A stretch of 37,120 bases of DNA, taken from positions 1-37,120 of IMG/VR virus record IMGVR_UViG_3300044996_000123; one strand, 5' to 3'. How positions within the stretch are numbered: position 1 is the first letter of the stretch; every line of letters begins with the position of its first letter. The stretch is from a virus. The notes beneath the pieces were generated by a model. It was not told the origin of the DNA and did no database searches. It worked only from the letters and a program-made list of their open reading frames with translations. Positions 1-7,388 of the stretch are shown one piece after another. A program made the translations under genes and the position numbers.

Positions 1-180
1 ATTGCGGTGGATGTAGAATTTGCGCACAAATCCGCGGAGCAACGGGCAAAGGACAAACTGAAAGACATTGTATTGAACAGCGCAAAACAAGGTGAATACC
101 AGCCGGTTGAGCGGCTGGATTACACAAAACTGGACAATCAGGAAATAGCCGACCAGACCACAGCGGATCTGTTCGGGTAG
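1..180 (+). CDS. 3' end of an unidentified gene (partial)
   Basis: Frame 1 is open from the first base to a TAG at 178-180, giving 59 residues of a C-terminus that is charged and probably helical (it begins IAVDVEFAHKSAEQ and ends TTADLFG). The start lies outside the window. The next gene's ribosome binding site overlaps the stop, so this is the upstream member of the rightward tail-fibre operon. By position it is probably a tail or baseplate protein. I do not recognise the family, and the function is only inferred from context. Confidence 0.6.
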   Translation: MAVDVEFAHKSAEQRAKDKLKDIVLNSAKQGEYQPVERLDYTKLDNQEIADQTTADLFG

Positions 181-187
181 GAGGAAT

Positions 188-256
188 ATGGAAACAGTGG
201 AATTAGAAATACAAGATGCCGAAATAACCATCACAAAGGAGAATGAAAATGGGTAA
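188..256 (+). CDS. very small ORF (22 aa) between tail genes
   Basis: ATG at 188 sits seven bases after a strong GGAGGA sequence that overlaps the previous stop. It encodes 22 acidic residues (METVELEIQDAEITITKENE, then N-G) and stops at 254-256, just inside the next gene. The excellent binding site argues that ribosomes load here. The product may be a short peptide, or its translation may couple the upstream gene to the 249 gene. No family is recognised and it could be a decayed gene end. Confidence 0.35.
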   Translation: METVELEIQDAEITITKENENG

Positions 257-617
257 ACTTGCACCCGATGCTTTTTTAGATGCCGCGCTGGATTATGCCG
301 GCGGGGCAGATTATTTATGTGTCTGCGCTGATACACCGACTGATTATACCGGCGCATATACGACCTATATGCTGGCAAAGGTGGCGGTTGACTCCGGAGA
401 TTTCACGAAAGCGGATGATACCTCTGGGCGGAAAATTACTATTGGCGCACAAACCGGTATCAGTATCACCAACTCTGGCACAGCGACCCATATCGCGCTT
501 GTCAAAACTGGCGATACCACCTTGCGGTTTGTAACCACCTGTACCAGCCAGGTACTAACGTCCGGGGGTACTGTGGATACTCCAGCCTGGAAAATCTCTA
601 TCGCAGACCCGACCTAA
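249..617 (+). CDS. small phage structural protein, unknown family
   Basis: A 122-residue protein rich in Gly, Thr and Ala with alternating beta-like segments. The core runs from a GDFTKAD-like turn through VTTCTSQ to IADPT at the C-terminus. Proteins of this appearance are common beside tail fibres in environmental phages, but I cannot name a characterised family. Two starts are possible: ATG 243 lies almost on top of the GGAG at 237-241, while ATG 249 has normal spacing, so 249 is chosen. It lies between the 22-residue ORF and the large fibre gene and is read rightward with them. A virion-surface or fibre-associated role is inferred from composition and position only. Confidence 0.6.
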   Translation: MGKLAPDAFLDAALDYAGGADYLCVCADTPTDYTGAYTTYMLAKVAVDSGDFTKADDTSGRKITIGAQTGISITNSGTATHIALVKTGDTTLRFVTTCTSQVLTSGGTVDTPAWKISIADPT

Positions 618-620
618 CGT

Positions 621-2468
621 ATGACGACTGTACCACAGAATGTAATCCTGTTCTGGTTCGGTGCCAACGCATCCATTCCTGCTGGATGGTCGCGCGAAAC
701 ATCGCTAGACGGTAAGTTCATCGCTGGTGCAGCAGATGGCGTAAACCCTGGAGGAACCGGAGGTTCAGCCACACATACGCATACCGTTACAGATCATACT
801 CACACACAAAATTCACATACACACTCAATAACGCTGGCAACACATACGCCATCATTAACAGGTGCAAATACCAGCGGTAATGTTGTTACCAGCCACGGAC
901 ACACAGCATCAAAAACACATACGGCAACGAACCAAAATGCTACGGTGACATTAGATGCCGCAAGCAGTGAACCGCTATATAGAACGGCCATTTTTGTAAA
1001 ATCAGCAGGTACGCATGATGTTCCGGCTGGTGTGGTTGGTTTGTTCAACAGCAATACCCCCCCGACAGGATGGTACTTATGTGATGGGAATAACAGTACC
1101 CCGGATATGAACTCGAAGCATGTCAAGGGTGCTGCTGCCAGCGGGGATGGAAATTCTACTGGTGGAGCCAGTACGCATTCGCATACCAATACAGCCCACA
1201 ACCATACCCAAGATGCTCACGGGAACGCAGAAACTACAAACTCAAATACGGGTGGTTCTGCAACTTACGGCAACTCCGGGTCTAATGGTTCACAGGTAAA
1301 CCATTATCATGTTGTGACGCTGACGGGACAAACAGCAACAAACAATACCGCTTCTGTTACGATCAACAGCGCAAACACAGAGGTTGTTAGACGCGCATTG
1401 GCGTTTGTACAGAATAATACCGGTGGTTTGAAAAACAGCCTGATTGGTGTATGGATCGGAACATTGGCGTCCATACCTACCCACTGGTATCTGTGCAATG
1501 GTTCCAATGGTACGCCGGATATGCGCTCCTATTTTGTTCTCGGTACGACCGGAGCAACGGGTGGTACGGGTGGAAATAATGGGCATAATCATACAGCCAC
1601 CGCTCATACCCATACACAAAACGCGCATACTCATACGGTAAGTGTTGGTTCCGCTTCTGGTGATACGGCTAAATACACATCCAGTTCGTTAACCAGACCA
1701 GCTACTACGGGCCATTCCCACACGGGAACTGACGGCGGCGCGACAGCCACCAACCAGGATACTACCGTAACAGTTGCGACAACCACAGATACCAGACCAG
1801 CGTTCTACGAAGTAGCTTTCATTCAATATATTGAACCAGTAACATTGACAATTCAGGATGCTTCTCATGCATCTACATCCGACAACGCTACTCTGACACA
1901 ACACAACGTATTGTCGGTGGCGGACGCGGCGCACGTCTCGACGTCGGATAATGTTACCGTCACGGCGCACAATCCGGCTGGTGTTTTACTGACCGTTCAG
2001 GATGCTAATCACGCATCCAGCGCAGATGAAATCTCACTGACACAGCACAATGTTCTGGTTGTGTCAGATGCAGGACACGCGCTTGTATCTGACAACACCG
2101 ACCTGGTGCAGCATGCTGTTTTGATCGTGTCAGATGCGTACCATGCGCTGACAGCGGATAACGCGGTTCTTGTCCAGCATTATACGCTGCAGGTGGATGA
2201 CAGTTACCACCTTGTGGATTCATATATCCAGGTATTCCCAGTCATTCAATTTCCAGAGCGAGATACGATGCTGTATTACAGCGGCAGAGGAAAAGAGGAC
2301 TACACGGTTAGCCAATGGTACACGGATGAATTATGTACCGAAGCTGAAAGCGTGCTCACAACAGAAGATGGAACATCGATAGAAGCGGATTTTTACACGG
2401 ATGTGCTGACAAAGCCTATCTTCCTGTATTACAAAGAAAGGGATTACTCGATCACCACGGAGAGATGA
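621..2468 (+). CDS. tail fibre protein with collar-like and His-rich repeats
   Basis: A 615-residue fibre-like protein. Residues 1-410 hold three repeats of a tail-collar-like module (P-x-GW near the start of each, and WYLCDGNNSTPDM or WYLCNGSNGTPDM in repeats 2 and 3), each followed by a tract of HTHT and HxH pairs such as THTHTVTDHTHTQ. HxH clusters in T4-type fibres bind metal ions along a trimeric shaft. Residues about 407-537 hold five short repeats with a D-A-x-H ... S/A-D-N ... L-x-Q-H pattern. The last 75 residues form a non-repetitive cap. It probably forms a host-recognition fibre or tip. Three bases separate it from the previous stop, with no clear ribosome binding site, so it may be translationally coupled. 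Exact fold and trimerisation are inferred. Confidence 0.75.
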   Translation: MTTVPQNVILFWFGANASIPAGWSRETSLDGKFIAGAADGVNPGGTGGSATHTHTVTDHTHTQNSHTHSITLATHTPSLTGANTSGNVVTSHGHTASKTHTATNQNATVTLDAASSEPLYRTAIFVKSAGTHDVPAGVVGLFNSNTPPTGWYLCDGNNSTPDMNSKHVKGAAASGDGNSTGGASTHSHTNTAHNHTQDAHGNAETTNSNTGGSATYGNSGSNGSQVNHYHVVTLTGQTATNNTASVTINSANTEVVRRALAFVQNNTGGLKNSLIGVWIGTLASIPTHWYLCNGSNGTPDMRSYFVLGTTGATGGTGGNNGHNHTATAHTHTQNAHTHTVSVGSASGDTAKYTSSSLTRPATTGHSHTGTDGGATATNQDTTVTVATTTDTRPAFYEVAFIQYIEPVTLTIQDASHASTSDNATLTQHNVLSVADAAHVSTSDNVTVTAHNPAGVLLTVQDANHASSADEISLTQHNVLVVSDAGHALVSDNTDLVQHAVLIVSDAYHALTADNAVLVQHYTLQVDDSYHLVDSYIQVFPVIQFPERDTMLYYSGRGKEDYTVSQWYTDELCTEAESVLTTEDGTSIEADFYTDVLTKPIFLYYKERDYSITTER

Positions 2469-2469
2469 G

Positions 2470-2784
2470 ATGAACAACGATATATGGCCCCCAGATGTTC
2501 CGGTAATGACAGCCGGAGAAACGCTGACATTCTCGTGCATTATTCCAGGGTCGAGCGTATCCAGCCCCAGCATGAAAGTGTATGCAAATAAAACGGATGT
2601 TACCTCAATCATCTGCCCATCCGGTTCTATTACAGTTTCGGGAAATATCGTGACAACCAAGCCGATTGTCATGCCAGGTAACCCGGCGGCGCGGTATGTG
2701 ATAGAAATCACATGCACGGTGGACGGAAATATAGAAATTCGCCCTTTTATGGTCTATACGCGGCCAAACGGCGAGGAACGATAA
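2470..2784 (+). CDS. small beta-rich virion-associated protein
   Basis: 104 residues, predicted to be mostly beta strand (MTAGETLTFSCIIPG, KVYANKTDVTS, RYVIEITCTVDG), with an immunoglobulin-like look but no family I can name. The start follows the previous stop by one base, and its TAA overlaps the next ATG as TAATG, so it is tightly coupled within the fibre operon. Probably a small structural, adaptor or decoration protein of the tail. No catalytic motif is visible. Confidence 0.55.
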   Translation: MNNDIWPPDVPVMTAGETLTFSCIIPGSSVSSPSMKVYANKTDVTSIICPSGSITVSGNIVTTKPIVMPGNPAARYVIEITCTVDGNIEIRPFMVYTRPNGEER

Positions 2785-3491
2785 TGCCCACACTGATAGA
2801 CGGGTTATTTAACCTGTCCAACCGGATTGTAAAGCCGGTAACCACCAACCCGGTCAAGCCAAAGCCGAAGCCTGTTATTCAAACAAATGTGCCGGATACC
2901 ACTCCGCCCGCATTTCAAAACAATGTATATGACCAGGTGGCGGCATCCCTCGGCGCGCTGACTTCTGGCGGGAACACATTACAGTTTTCGTTCGGCGGAA
3001 ATTACACCGTCACGGTTACAAAGACCGGAACCGTAGTGATGGGAACCGGAACTGCAAATGCCATTCCGCAATTATCGGATGCCAACACGATCATTGATAG
3101 CAACCTGCGCATGACCGGCAGTAATGTACTTACTTTGGCGGCCAGCGGGACCGCTACAGCGACCATACCTTATTCTGGTACAGTGGCTATGCCAAAGGTA
3201 ATTGCATTGACACCCGGTGTATCTGTTTCGTGTGACTTAAACCTGGCGACAGTATTTACCCTGACCCCCGGAGAGGATGAAACCATCACGCCCAGCGGCG
3301 GAAATGCGGGGCAGACTTATACACTGGTTATTACCACTAGCGGAACGACCAGCCGGACGCTGACATTTGCCAGCCCGTGTAAAGTAACCGGAACGCTGGC
3401 AACTGGAACCGTAAGCGGTAAGGTTTTTGTGATGCAGTTTGTCTGGGATGGTACTAATCTGGCTGAAACAGCACGAACTACCGCCATGTAG
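2784..3491 (+). CDS. fibre-like protein, unknown
   Basis: 235 residues. The N-terminus (MPTLIDGLFNLSNR) is followed by a proline and lysine-rich linker and then a long Thr/Gly/Ser-rich beta region ending FVWDGTNLAETARTTAM. The reading frame is open upstream to 2712, but ATG 2784 is chosen because it overlaps the preceding stop as TAATG and starts the recognisable protein. Composition and the final 'VFVMQFVWDGTNLAE' type ending are typical of phage fibre or shaft domains. The gene sits in the middle of the fibre cluster. The specific role is unknown. Confidence 0.6.
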   Translation: MPTLIDGLFNLSNRIVKPVTTNPVKPKPKPVIQTNVPDTTPPAFQNNVYDQVAASLGALTSGGNTLQFSFGGNYTVTVTKTGTVVMGTGTANAIPQLSDANTIIDSNLRMTGSNVLTLAASGTATATIPYSGTVAMPKVIALTPGVSVSCDLNLATVFTLTPGEDETITPSGGNAGQTYTLVITTSGTTSRTLTFASPCKVTGTLATGTVSGKVFVMQFVWDGTNLAETARTTAM

Positions 3492-3499
3492 GAGGAACA

Positions 3500-4168
3500 A
3501 TGACAACGAAAATAACCGAATTAACAAGCGGAACCCCTGCACTAGCGGATATTGTGCCATACGTTTCTGACCCTGGCGGTACAGCAATCACAAAAAAAAG
3601 TACGGTATCTTCGCTGTTGTCTACAACCGGTCTCATCACGGTTCCGCTGATCAATAGTATTCCGCATAAGCAGCTGCTGGTTCTAGGCGCCAAACCAACC
3701 ATTACGAGCGGATGCGGTGCTTCTACTCAAATTGAGATGGGAACAAACAAGAACGTTTATGACTACCTGCCTTTCGATAAAGACACGGTGGAATACGCGT
3801 ATATCAATGTTGTCCTGCCCCAGGATTTCAAGCCCAGCGCGACAGACATATATGCTCAATTTTACTGGACACACCCATCCACAACGACCAATTTCAAGGT
3901 TTCGTGGGGAATCAAGGGCGTCTGCATTGCCAATGATGAAACGCTGGATGTTGTCGAAGGAACAGCGGTTTACTCCAATGATGAAGGCGGCACAACATCC
4001 GATCTGTATATTTCGCCACTGTCCGCTGCTATTACCCTGGCGGGGACGCCGGCGGCTGGTGAATTGTGCCATTTGAAATTCAAGCGCCAGGCGGATGATG
4101 CCACAAATGATACGCTGGCAGTGGATGCATATTTTATCGGCGTTTTGCTCTGGTATCCGGTGGCATAA
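3500..4168 (+). CDS. fibre or appendage protein, unknown
   Basis: 222 residues. The first 40 (MTTKITELTSGTPALADIVP, then YVSDPGG and TAITKKSTVSSLL) resemble the N-terminal attachment segment seen in many tail fibres and appendage proteins, where a K-I-T-E/D-L-T start leads into a P-x-V-D/S-D-P turn. The rest is a compact beta-rich domain without recognised motifs. A strong GGAGGA site precedes the ATG, and the stop overlaps the next start (TAATG). Likely a capsid- or tail-attached receptor-binding component. The attachment-segment likeness is from memory of the family, and the receptor-binding role is inferred. Confidence 0.55.
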   Translation: MTTKITELTSGTPALADIVPYVSDPGGTAITKKSTVSSLLSTTGLITVPLINSIPHKQLLVLGAKPTITSGCGASTQIEMGTNKNVYDYLPFDKDTVEYAYINVVLPQDFKPSATDIYAQFYWTHPSTTTNFKVSWGIKGVCIANDETLDVVEGTAVYSNDEGGTTSDLYISPLSAAITLAGTPAAGELCHLKFKRQADDATNDTLAVDAYFIGVLLWYPVA

Positions 4169-4776
4169 TGGCGAATGGAAATGCGTTTTTGCTTGGAAAA
4201 GCGACTGCCTTTGATACGACCGGAACCATACCCGGAGGCACCCGACTACTGGTTGTAGCCGTCCCGCAATTGACTACAGCAATTACGGTAAACAGTATCA
4301 GTATGACTGTGGACGTCACTGGAACAGAATCGGCGACCACTCTTTCCATTCAACATCTTGTAAACCCACCTACCGGAGCAGTGACATTCAGTAATGCCTG
4401 TTACTGGTGGGCAGTCAGAGATTCAAGTGGCGTGGTGGCTGATACGGGTTCTGATGTCGTTCCTGGAGATACTACCCGTTCTTATGCAATTGATATTCGC
4501 GGTGATAACCTGACATTTTGCGCCGCCAACGATTATTTCAATGACAACCTGAATATTACACAGGCCGCGTATACGCAGGATTATGATGTGCAATCGTATG
4601 GCAGCCATTCGTATATTTTGGGGAGATATACAGGCGGAACGCCGCAAACCAATTACACAACAACCTGCACCAGCGTGGACGATACCGACCGCTTTATATT
4701 CATTGGCGCATCTTATGAGTATGCGTTTGTTGATACCACTGGCGTAGCTTTCTTATCGGAATACGGGATCATCTAG
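4168..4776 (+). CDS. unknown structural protein
   Basis: 202 residues, low in charge and rich in Thr, Ala, Tyr and Asp. Two-thirds of the way in is an aromatic stretch (QDYDVQSYGSHSYILGRYTGG). It is coupled to the previous gene through TAATG and is the last protein before the endolysin. No known domain recognised. Length and composition fit a small tail-tip or decoration protein. No signal peptide or membrane segment is visible. Confidence 0.5.
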   Translation: MANGNAFLLGKATAFDTTGTIPGGTRLLVVAVPQLTTAITVNSISMTVDVTGTESATTLSIQHLVNPPTGAVTFSNACYWWAVRDSSGVVADTGSDVVPGDTTRSYAIDIRGDNLTFCAANDYFNDNLNITQAAYTQDYDVQSYGSHSYILGRYTGGTPQTNYTTTCTSVDDTDRFIFIGASYEYAFVDTTGVAFLSEYGII

Positions 4777-4784
4777 GAGGAAGA

Positions 4785-5501
4785 ATGATACAAGGCTGTG
4801 ACACGTCACACTGGGAAGGCGAGATCAACTGGGCGAACATGCTCTCAAAAGGCTTCCGGTTCAACTACTCGAAGGCCACGGAGGGTCTGTACTATACCGA
4901 CCCAGATTATAAAAAAGACATTCAAGCCGCCAAAGCTGCCGGACTGCTGGTGGGATCGTACCACTTCTTCCGGGCGAAAGATGACACGCTGAAGCAAATC
5001 AACCGCTTCTGCGACACGATTGCCGGAATGCCGATGGACTTGCCGCCGGTACTGGATGTGGAGGAGGCTTCTCCGGCCTACGGCTGGGCGAATTATCAGA
5101 CCGCGATCAAGCTGGCACTGACAACCATTGAACAACGCACTGGACGCAAGCCGATGGTCTACACCAGCAAGAACTTCTGGAACTACACGAACAACCCGAA
5201 GTGGGCCGGTGAGTATCCGCTGTGGGTGGCGCACTATACCACCGGCGGCGTTCCGCTATTGCCGACAGGCTGGACTACTTGGACGATGTGGCAATGGAGC
5301 GAAGCCGGAAAGGATATCGTCAATCCGTATGACGGAGTAGACCTAGACTATTTCAATGGCGAGTGGAGCGACCTGCTGAAGTTCTGCGGAAGAGAACCAG
5401 ATGTTCCGGTTGTTGTTGCGCCTGGCGAACCGCCGTCGGTTGAGGATAGGCTGCCCGGGTTCTTGAAAAAATTACAGGAGCTGATGGATAAGTGGATGTA
5501 A
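4785..5501 (+). CDS. GH25 muramidase endolysin
   Basis: 238 residues. Hydrolyses the beta-1,4 bond between N-acetylmuramic acid and N-acetylglucosamine to lyse the host. The glycoside hydrolase 25 pattern is clear: the first strand with GCDTSHW (D6), PPVLDVEE with the catalytic D91-x-E93 pair, VYTSKNFW at about 125-132, MWQWSEAG at 168-175, and the final DGVDLDYFNG at 183-192. The catalytic domain fills residues 1-200. A proline-rich linker and a short amphipathic tail (LPGFLKKLQELMDKWM) follow instead of a familiar wall-binding repeat. There is no signal peptide, so release needs a holin. GGAGGAAG precedes the ATG. The holin-like genes lie 2.5 kb away on the other strand. Confidence 0.93.
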   Translation: MIQGCDTSHWEGEINWANMLSKGFRFNYSKATEGLYYTDPDYKKDIQAAKAAGLLVGSYHFFRAKDDTLKQINRFCDTIAGMPMDLPPVLDVEEASPAYGWANYQTAIKLALTTIEQRTGRKPMVYTSKNFWNYTNNPKWAGEYPLWVAHYTTGGVPLLPTGWTTWTMWQWSEAGKDIVNPYDGVDLDYFNGEWSDLLKFCGREPDVPVVVAPGEPPSVEDRLPGFLKKLQELMDKWM

Positions 5502-5514
5502 AACTTATCCACTT
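5486..5514 (+). repeat. overlapping inverted repeats at the endolysin stop
   Basis: Two perfect 8-bp inverted repeats overlap. GGATAAGT (5486-5493) pairs with ACTTATCC (5503-5510), and AAGTGGAT (5490-5497) pairs with ATCCACTT (5507-5514). Both cannot form at once. They cover the last codons of the endolysin and the gap before the metallophosphoesterase. No T-run follows, so a simple terminator is unlikely; an mRNA switch or a weak 3' stabiliser is possible. Confidence 0.45.
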
Positions 5515-5525
5515 ACACTAATTGT

Positions 5526-6392
5526 ATGAACATATCACAAAAACAAGACGCAATCACACGCATTGACATGGATGGTTTTGTGGCTGGCTGGAAGAAGCGG
5601 ATACTGTTTCTATCTGACATCCATCTGGACAGCCCGTACTGCGACCTGCCATTACTGACGGCGCACCTGGACGAGGCGAAGCAGACGGACGCCATGGTTC
5701 TGATCGCCGGCGATCTGTGGGATGCCATGCAGGGGCGAAACGATCCACGGAGAAGCGCACGGGAGTTGAAAGAAGCATTGCGGGGGCTGGATTACTTTGA
5801 CCGGATTTTGGATGAGGCGGTCGAGTTTTTCAGGCCATACGCTGCCAACCTGGCACTGCTGGGGTATGGAAATCACGAGTATTCTGTCGTGATGCACAAC
5901 GGAACCGATTTACCGCAGCGGTTCGCGGCCATTATGCGCGGGCTGGGGTCACCGGTGGTGGTGGGCGGGTACGGCGGTTTTATTCGTATCGGTGTGTTTA
6001 CCGGATCACAGACAACGCCGCGGAGGAGTTTCAGGATTTATTACAATCACGGCGGAGGCGGCGAAGCTCCGGTCACGAAAGGGATGATCCAGACCAACCG
6101 ACAGGCGGCATACGTCCGCGGGGTAGACGTGGTGTGGAACGGTCACAATCACCAGGAGTACATCTCTCACCAAAGCACACTGGAGATCAACAACAAGGAT
6201 GTGGTGGAACAGGGGATGGTAACTTACATCCGAACGCCAGGATACAAGAATGAATACGGTGATGCGCACCACGGCTTCAACGGATTCGCGGCCAGCCGGA
6301 TGATGCAGCCGACACCCAGAGGATGTGCCTGGGGCGATCTGGTGTATCACAATGACAAGATCAGGTCAAAGTTTTTCGCGGATGTGATATGA
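5526..6392 (+). CDS. calcineurin-like metallophosphoesterase
   Basis: 288 residues with the full set of two-metal phosphoesterase motifs: SDIHLD (D31, H33), AGDLWD (D63), GYGNHE (N116, H117), NHGGGG (H175) and WNGHNH (H207, H209). Such enzymes hydrolyse phosphomonoesters or diesters, and phage members are sometimes DNA or nucleotide processing enzymes; the substrate here is unknown. No clear ribosome binding site precedes ATG 5526, so a later start such as the Met at residue 15 is possible, but all motifs lie downstream of either. Last gene of the rightward operon, followed by a strong terminator at 6429. Confidence 0.85.
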   Translation: MNISQKQDAITRIDMDGFVAGWKKRILFLSDIHLDSPYCDLPLLTAHLDEAKQTDAMVLIAGDLWDAMQGRNDPRRSARELKEALRGLDYFDRILDEAVEFFRPYAANLALLGYGNHEYSVVMHNGTDLPQRFAAIMRGLGSPVVVGGYGGFIRIGVFTGSQTTPRRSFRIYYNHGGGGEAPVTKGMIQTNRQAAYVRGVDVVWNGHNHQEYISHQSTLEINNKDVVEQGMVTYIRTPGYKNEYGDAHHGFNGFAASRMMQPTPRGCAWGDLVYHNDKIRSKFFADVI

Positions 6393-6428
6393 TATATGTA
6401 CATCCCTTTGGGGGATGACCCCATAGCC

Positions 6429-6460
6429 CCGCTGTCCAATAGGACAGCGGTTTTGTTTTT
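6429..6460 (+). terminator. Rho-independent terminator of the rightward tail/lysis operon
   Basis: Perfect 9-bp stem CCGCTGTCC (6429-6437) and GGACAGCGG (6442-6450) with an AATA loop, followed directly by TTTTGTTTTT. It lies 36 bases after the metallophosphoesterase stop. Confidence 0.9.
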
Positions 6461-6465
6461 CAGTA

Positions 6466-6474
6466 TGATATAAT
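6466..6474 (+). promoter_or_regulatory. candidate extended -10 promoter
   Basis: TGATATAAT is an exact extended -10 element (TG-N-TATAAT). No good -35 lies 16-18 bases upstream, as expected for extended -10 promoters. It sits right after the 6429 terminator and points rightward into a stretch with no convincing gene, so it could drive a non-coding transcript starting near 6481. Confidence 0.45.
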
Positions 6475-6480
6475 TGATGT

Positions 6481-6608
6481 ATCAATGGATCGGGGTATAC
6501 CGGTCGCAAGCTGGACGCAATTCGGCTCCATGCCGTGTAACGCACTGCTACGGCACATGCGTTCCATATCCAGCAAAAACACCCTGCGCGCGCGGGGTGT
6601 TTTAGTTT
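6481..6608 (+). ncRNA. candidate small non-coding RNA
   Basis: Predicted from structure only. Downstream of the extended -10 motif the sequence can fold into nested helices: CTGGA (6511-6515) with TCCAG (6569-6573), CGCA (6516-6519) with TGCG (6558-6561), and TGCCGT (6531-6536) with ACGGCA (6550-6555). A terminator-type hairpin ends it at 6576-6603. The only ORF (from 6485) runs through the terminator and looks unlike a protein. No known RNA family is recognised. The hairpins could also simply insulate the two converging operons. Confidence 0.35.
6576..6608. terminator. bidirectional terminator
   Basis: AAAACACCC (6576-6584) pairs perfectly with GGGTGTTTT (6595-6603) around a GC-rich loop of alternating G and C. 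A T-rich run follows on both strands, so it can stop a rightward small RNA as well as leftward read-through of the early operon. Confidence 0.75.
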
Positions 6609-6610
6609 AT

Positions 6611-6646
6611 AACCATGCTGATTTATTGCAATGGATCAGCATGGTT
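6611..6646. repeat. perfect 12-bp inverted repeat
   Basis: AACCATGCTGAT (6611-6622) and ATCAGCATGGTT (6635-6646) are exact reverse complements around a 12-base loop that itself contains the palindrome ATTGCAAT. It is followed by GTATTTTATG, so it may be a further weak terminator. Palindromic DNA of this length could also bind a dimeric protein. Confidence 0.6.
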
Positions 6647-6725
6647 GTATTTTATGATACTGAACCATTGGATATTATCGAATAGTTCGACACAAAATGT
6701 AATTATACTAATCGTGATTATTATG

Positions 6726-6754
6726 TTGGATAATAGACATGATGTGTCTATTAT
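6726..6754 (+). promoter_or_regulatory. candidate rightward promoter
   Basis: TTGGAT (6726-6731), a 17-base spacer and TATTAT (6749-6754) approximate a sigma-70 promoter (five of six matches at -10, weak -35). A transcript would start near 6761, cross the palindrome at 6770-6785 and end at the 6796-6827 terminator, making an RNA of about 65-70 bases with no ORF. Confidence 0.35.
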
Positions 6755-6755
6755 C
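6729..6755. repeat. 11-bp perfect inverted repeat
   Basis: GATAATAGACA (6729-6739) and TGTCTATTATC (6745-6755) flank a TGATG centre. It overlaps the candidate promoter at 6726-6754, so a bound dimer there would block it. It is AT-rich and has no T-run after it, which favours an operator over a terminator. Confidence 0.5.
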
Positions 6756-6769
6756 GAGTATGGAAGTAT

Positions 6770-6785
6770 TAGAACGGGCGTTCTA
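6770..6785. promoter_or_regulatory. LexA-box-like palindrome GAAC-N4-GTTC
   Basis: TAGAACGGGCGTTCTA is a perfect 16-bp palindrome with the GAAC-N4-GTTC form of the LexA/DinR box of Gram-positive bacteria. It lies just downstream of the candidate promoter at 6726-6754. A second copy of the same form is at 19598-19611. Confidence 0.5.
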
Positions 6786-6795
6786 GCATGCCCCT

Positions 6796-6827
6796 AAAAC
6801 GCGTCAGGATGGCTTCTGGCGCGTTTT
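6796..6827. terminator. bidirectional terminator at the end of the leftward early operon
   Basis: AAAACGCG (6796-6803) pairs with CGCGTTTT (6820-6827), and CAG (6805-6807) with CTG (6816-6818), around an eight-base loop. A- and T-rich flanks give a U-tract in both directions. The leftward HNH gene stops at 6834, seven bases away. Confidence 0.85.
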
Positions 6828-6833
6828 ATTTGC

Positions 6834-7388
6834 CTAATATGATGTTGGATATGGCTGATATCTGAATTTCACTTTCAGCGGCAAACTTTTTTTCCAGGCT
6901 TCCATGTCATACCGTTTTTCCTGCACCAGCCAGAAGCGGTCAAAGAACTCATCTGTATCTGCTCGCCCAGAACTGTGACATTTCTGGCATACCAGAGAAA
7001 GATTCTGCGGAGCATCCAGCACCGGTAATCTCTTTGACCGGTGAATAAATACATGATGCGCTTCCAGATAAGTCTGTGGTTCTCCGCAACATTCGCAGCG
7101 ATAGCCGCGCTTTTCCAGCAACTCCGTTTTAGTTATATACAGGGGCTTTACATCCGTGATCTTTCCCATGCAGCCTCCATTGACCCAATGCGTCCAGCCG
7201 TCCTCCGAAATATTCTTGGATGTAAGTAGGCAAGCGAAGTGATAGCCATGCTCCAGCAGCCAGCGGGCGGCTTCTCCGTCACCAACCCGCACATCTCGGA
7301 TCGCTGTCACAATTGCCGCGTAGGCAATTCTGGCGGCCTGGTGTTCAGTCAGGTGATATGGTAACTGGTTGGACAAATTCTTTGACAT
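6834..7388 (-). CDS. HNH endonuclease
   Basis: 184 residues. The C-terminal half holds an HNH nuclease core: C-E-C-C ahead of LEAHHVFIH, then NLSLVCQKCHSSG, so two Cys pairs would bind a structural zinc and the H-H ... N ... H residues form the metal-dependent active site. The N-terminal half is helical and unassigned. ATG 7388 is chosen; the frame stays open to a TTG at 7412, and both overlap the 3' end of the upstream gene. It is the last gene of the leftward operon. Phage HNH proteins can aid packaging or be homing nucleases; this one sits far from the terminase, so the role is open. Confidence 0.8.
   Translation of the reverse strand: MSKNLSNQLPYHLTEHQAARIAYAAIVTAIRDVRVGDGEAARWLLEHGYHFACLLTSKNISEDGWTHWVNGGCMGKITDVKPLYITKTELLEKRGYRCECCGEPQTYLEAHHVFIHRSKRLPVLDAPQNLSLVCQKCHSSGRADTDEFFDRFWLVQEKRYDMEAWKKSLPLKVKFRYQPYPTSY

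Noticed and set aside
6485-6685. 66-codon ORF in the convergent gap
   Set aside because: Runs through a terminator hairpin and an inverted repeat, has no ribosome binding site, and its sequence is not protein-like.
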